DNA of 64,000 bases, taken from NCBI GenBank assembly GCA_016795565.1, contig JAEUGW010000013.1:1-64000 (forward strand), given 5' to 3'. The translations under genes were made by a program, and so were the position numbers. This stretch comes from Opitutaceae bacterium. GTDB lineage: Bacteria; Verrucomicrobiota; Verrucomicrobiia; Opitutales; Opitutaceae. Below are positions 62,311 to 64,000 of the stretch, piece after piece. The notes beneath the pieces are model-generated. The model worked only from the letters and a program-made list of their open reading frames with translations. It did no database searches and was not told where the DNA came from. How positions within the stretch are numbered: the first letter of the stretch is position 1; each line of letters opens with the position of its first letter.

Positions 62311-64000
62311 ATGAAAAATCCCGCCCTCCTCCTCTTTCTCATCCTGGCCGGCGTCGTCATGTCGGCGGAACCCGCCGGCTCCGTGCGCCCGCAGATCCTC
62401 GACCTGCGCTGCGAATATCAGGAAAACCCGCTGGCCATCGAGTCCGCCGCGCCCCGCCTTTCCTGGCGGCTGGCTTCGCCTGCGCGCGGGGCCGCGCAGA
62501 CCGCCTGGCAGATCCTGGTGGCGTCGTCGCCGGCCGCGCTGGCGGAAAATCGCGGCGACCTGTGGGACAGCGGCAAGGTGGCGTCGGCCGCGAGCAGCCA
62601 GATCGCCTACCAGGGCCGCGCCCTGGCCGCCCGCGAGAGTTGTCACTGGAAAGTGCGCGTGTGGGACGAGCACGGCGAGGTGTCGGCGTGGAGCCCCGCC
62701 GCGAGCTGGATGATGGGCCTGCTCCAGCCCGCCGACTGGCGGGCGCAATGGATTGCCGCGCGCGACCCCGAGCCGGTGCCCACCGACCTCAAGCCGCTGC
62801 ACCTGCCGCCGGCGCGCCACTACCGCAAGGAGTTCAACGCGGGCAAGCCGGTCGCGCGCGCGACGGCCTTTGTCTCGGCGCTGGGTCTGTTCGATCTGCA
62901 CCTCAACGGGCAGCGCGTCGGCGACGCTTATTTCCAGCCGGGCTGGTCCGACTATGCCAAACGCGCCTACTACCGGGCCCTCGATGTCACCGCGCTGGTG
63001 CAGTCCGGCCGCAACGCGCTCGGAGCGGTGGTGGCCGACGGCTGGTATGCCGGCTACATCGGGTTCGGCCGGTTGAACAAACTCGGGCCCAACGGCCTGG
63101 GCCGGTATTTTTATGGCAAGACGCCGGCCCTGCTCGTGCAGTTGGAACTCACCTATGCGGACGGCAGCCACGAGACCGTGCTGAGCGACCCGAGCTGGCG
63201 CGTCACGGACGCCGGTCCGATCCGCGAGGCCGACCTCCTCATGGGCGAGGCGCACGATGCGCGCCGGGAAATGACCGGGTGGGACCGCGCGGGTTTCGAC
63301 GACCGCGGCTGGGTGCCGGCGATTCCCGCCGCCGCGAACGGCGACCGGCCCGCCATCAACGTGGACCGCCGCGGCGACCCCGAGGTGGACCTCGGCTTCC
63401 ACGCGCCGCCGGTGCTGCAGGCCTACTCCGCCCCGCCCATCCGCATCACGCAGGAACTGCCCGCCAAGGCCATCACCGAGCCCTCGCCCGGAGTCCACAT
63501 CTTCGACTTCGGCCAGAATTTCGCCGGCAACATCCGCCTGCGCGTCAAGGGCGCGGCCGGCACCACGCTCAAGCTGCGCTACGGCGAGATGCTGCACCCC
63601 AACGGCCAGCTGATGACCGAGAACCTGCGCGCGGCCCGCGCCACCGACTTCTACACCCTGCGCGGCGATCCCGCCGGGGAAACCTGGACTCCCCGCTTCA
63701 CCTACCACGGCTTCCAATACGCGGAGCTCACCGGCACCGACGGCAAACCGCCGCTGGAAACGCTCACCGGCCTGGTCATCCACAACGACACGCCCCTGAC
63801 CGGACAGTTTGAGTGCAGCGATCCCGTCCTGACCCAGTTCGCGCGGAACGCCGTCTGGACCCAGCGCGCAAACTTCGTCGAGGTCCCGACCGATTGCCCG
63901 CAGCGCGACGAGCGCATGGGCTGGGCCGGCGACGCCCAGGCCTACATTCGCACCGCCAGCTACAACGCCGACATCGCGGCATTCTTCACCAAGTGGCTGG
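62311..64000 (+). CDS. Alpha-L-rhamnosidase GH78 (runs off the window end)
   Basis: Open frame of more than 560 residues from the ATG at 62311 with a Sec signal (MKNPALLLFLILAGVVMSAEP). An N-terminal domain (LRCEYQENPLAIESAAPRLSW), a beta domain (FVSALGLFDLHLNGQRVGD; VVADGWYAGYIGFGR) and the start of the catalytic barrel with VPTDCPQRDERMGWAGDAQ match GH78. It removes terminal L-rhamnose from polysaccharides or glycosides outside the cytoplasm. The C-terminal part lies beyond the window. Confidence 0.93.
   Translation, partial: MKNPALLLFLILAGVVMSAEPAGSVRPQILDLRCEYQENPLAIESAAPRLSWRLASPARGAAQTAWQILVASSPAALAENRGDLWDSGKVASAASSQIAYQGRALAARESCHWKVRVWDEHGEVSAWSPAASWMMGLLQPADWRAQWIAARDPEPVPTDLKPLHLPPARHYRKEFNAGKPVARATAFVSALGLFDLHLNGQRVGDAYFQPGWSDYAKRAYYRALDVTALVQSGRNALGAVVADGWYAGYIGFGRLNKLGPNGLGRYFYGKTPALLVQLELTYADGSHETVLSDPSWRVTDAGPIREADLLMGEAHDARREMTGWDRAGFDDRGWVPAIPAAANGDRPAINVDRRGDPEVDLGFHAPPVLQAYSAPPIRITQELPAKAITEPSPGVHIFDFGQNFAGNIRLRVKGAAGTTLKLRYGEMLHPNGQLMTENLRAARATDFYTLRGDPAGETWTPRFTYHGFQYAELTGTDGKPPLETLTGLVIHNDTPLTGQFECSDPVLTQFARNAVWTQRANFVEVPTDCPQRDERMGWAGDAQAYIRTASYNADIAAFFTKWL

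Noticed and set aside
62250..63812. Open frame overlapping the rhamnosidase in another frame
   Set aside because: The frame beginning at 62311 carries GH78 motifs and a signal peptide and stays open to the window end; this one is Arg/Pro-rich shadow.

Overview
The window reads as chromosomal DNA of a high-GC Verrucomicrobiota bacterium, most likely Opitutaceae-like. The clues are a PEP-CTERM sorting-domain protein, an alpha-L-rhamnosidase with DUF4380-type and enolase-superfamily sugar genes, an RbsABC-type sugar transporter, a Cys-poor IS66 transposase, and interspersed palindromic repeats. The taxonomy is inferred from gene content; no 16S gene is present.

Layout. 1-4.5 kb: 5'-incomplete IS66 transposase, an M3 peptidase and repeat-rich noncoding DNA. 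4.6-28.3 kb: a type II secretion (T2SS-like) locus in pieces. gspE-gspF are on the + strand. The run gspG-H-I-J-K-L-M is on the - strand. A second - strand run holds a Cys-less thioredoxin-like protein, a fibronectin-III surface protein, a TPR protein, a 2290-residue RHS/YD-repeat protein with a Sec signal, two small membrane proteins and a lipoprotein. A LuxR-type regulator is translationally coupled to the secretin gene gspD (+), and a GspC-like gene (-) closes the locus. Related AT-rich palindromes (half-site GAATACCAAAA) sit 40-75 bases upstream of all four transcription-unit starts, so the locus looks like one regulon. 28.4-33.5 kb: a mobilisation module with a MobF relaxase, a candidate oriT and unfamiliar partner proteins. 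33.5-39.1 kb: a lone receiver protein, then a tight operon DUF1232 / phospholipase D / TerC / voltage-gated cation channel / SbtA bicarbonate transporter / SbtB PII-like protein. 39.4-43.7 kb: a phosphoesterase, a HEPN/MNT toxin-antitoxin pair and a large serine recombinase ending next to tRNA-Ser(CGA).

44-54.4 kb: core-like DNA (PEP-CTERM protein, DUF983 protein, rpsB-tsf) followed by an RbsC-RbsB-GDPD-RbsA sugar uptake cluster, then a BamHI-like restriction-modification system with a controller gene and a C-box-like palindrome. 54.4-64 kb: a carbohydrate catabolic cluster (two SDR dehydrogenases, a metallo-beta-lactamase-fold protein without its metal ligands, an enolase-superfamily dehydratase, an acetoacetate-decarboxylase-fold protein, a 2-hydroxyacid dehydrogenase, a DUF4380 protein and a broken small gene). 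It is divergent from an AraC regulator and a GH78 alpha-L-rhamnosidase that runs off the window end.

The most interesting unit is the T2SS locus with its built-in giant RHS protein, surface proteins and shared palindromic operator. Second is the operon joining a voltage-gated channel with a calcium-like filter to a sodium/bicarbonate symporter and its PII-like regulator.
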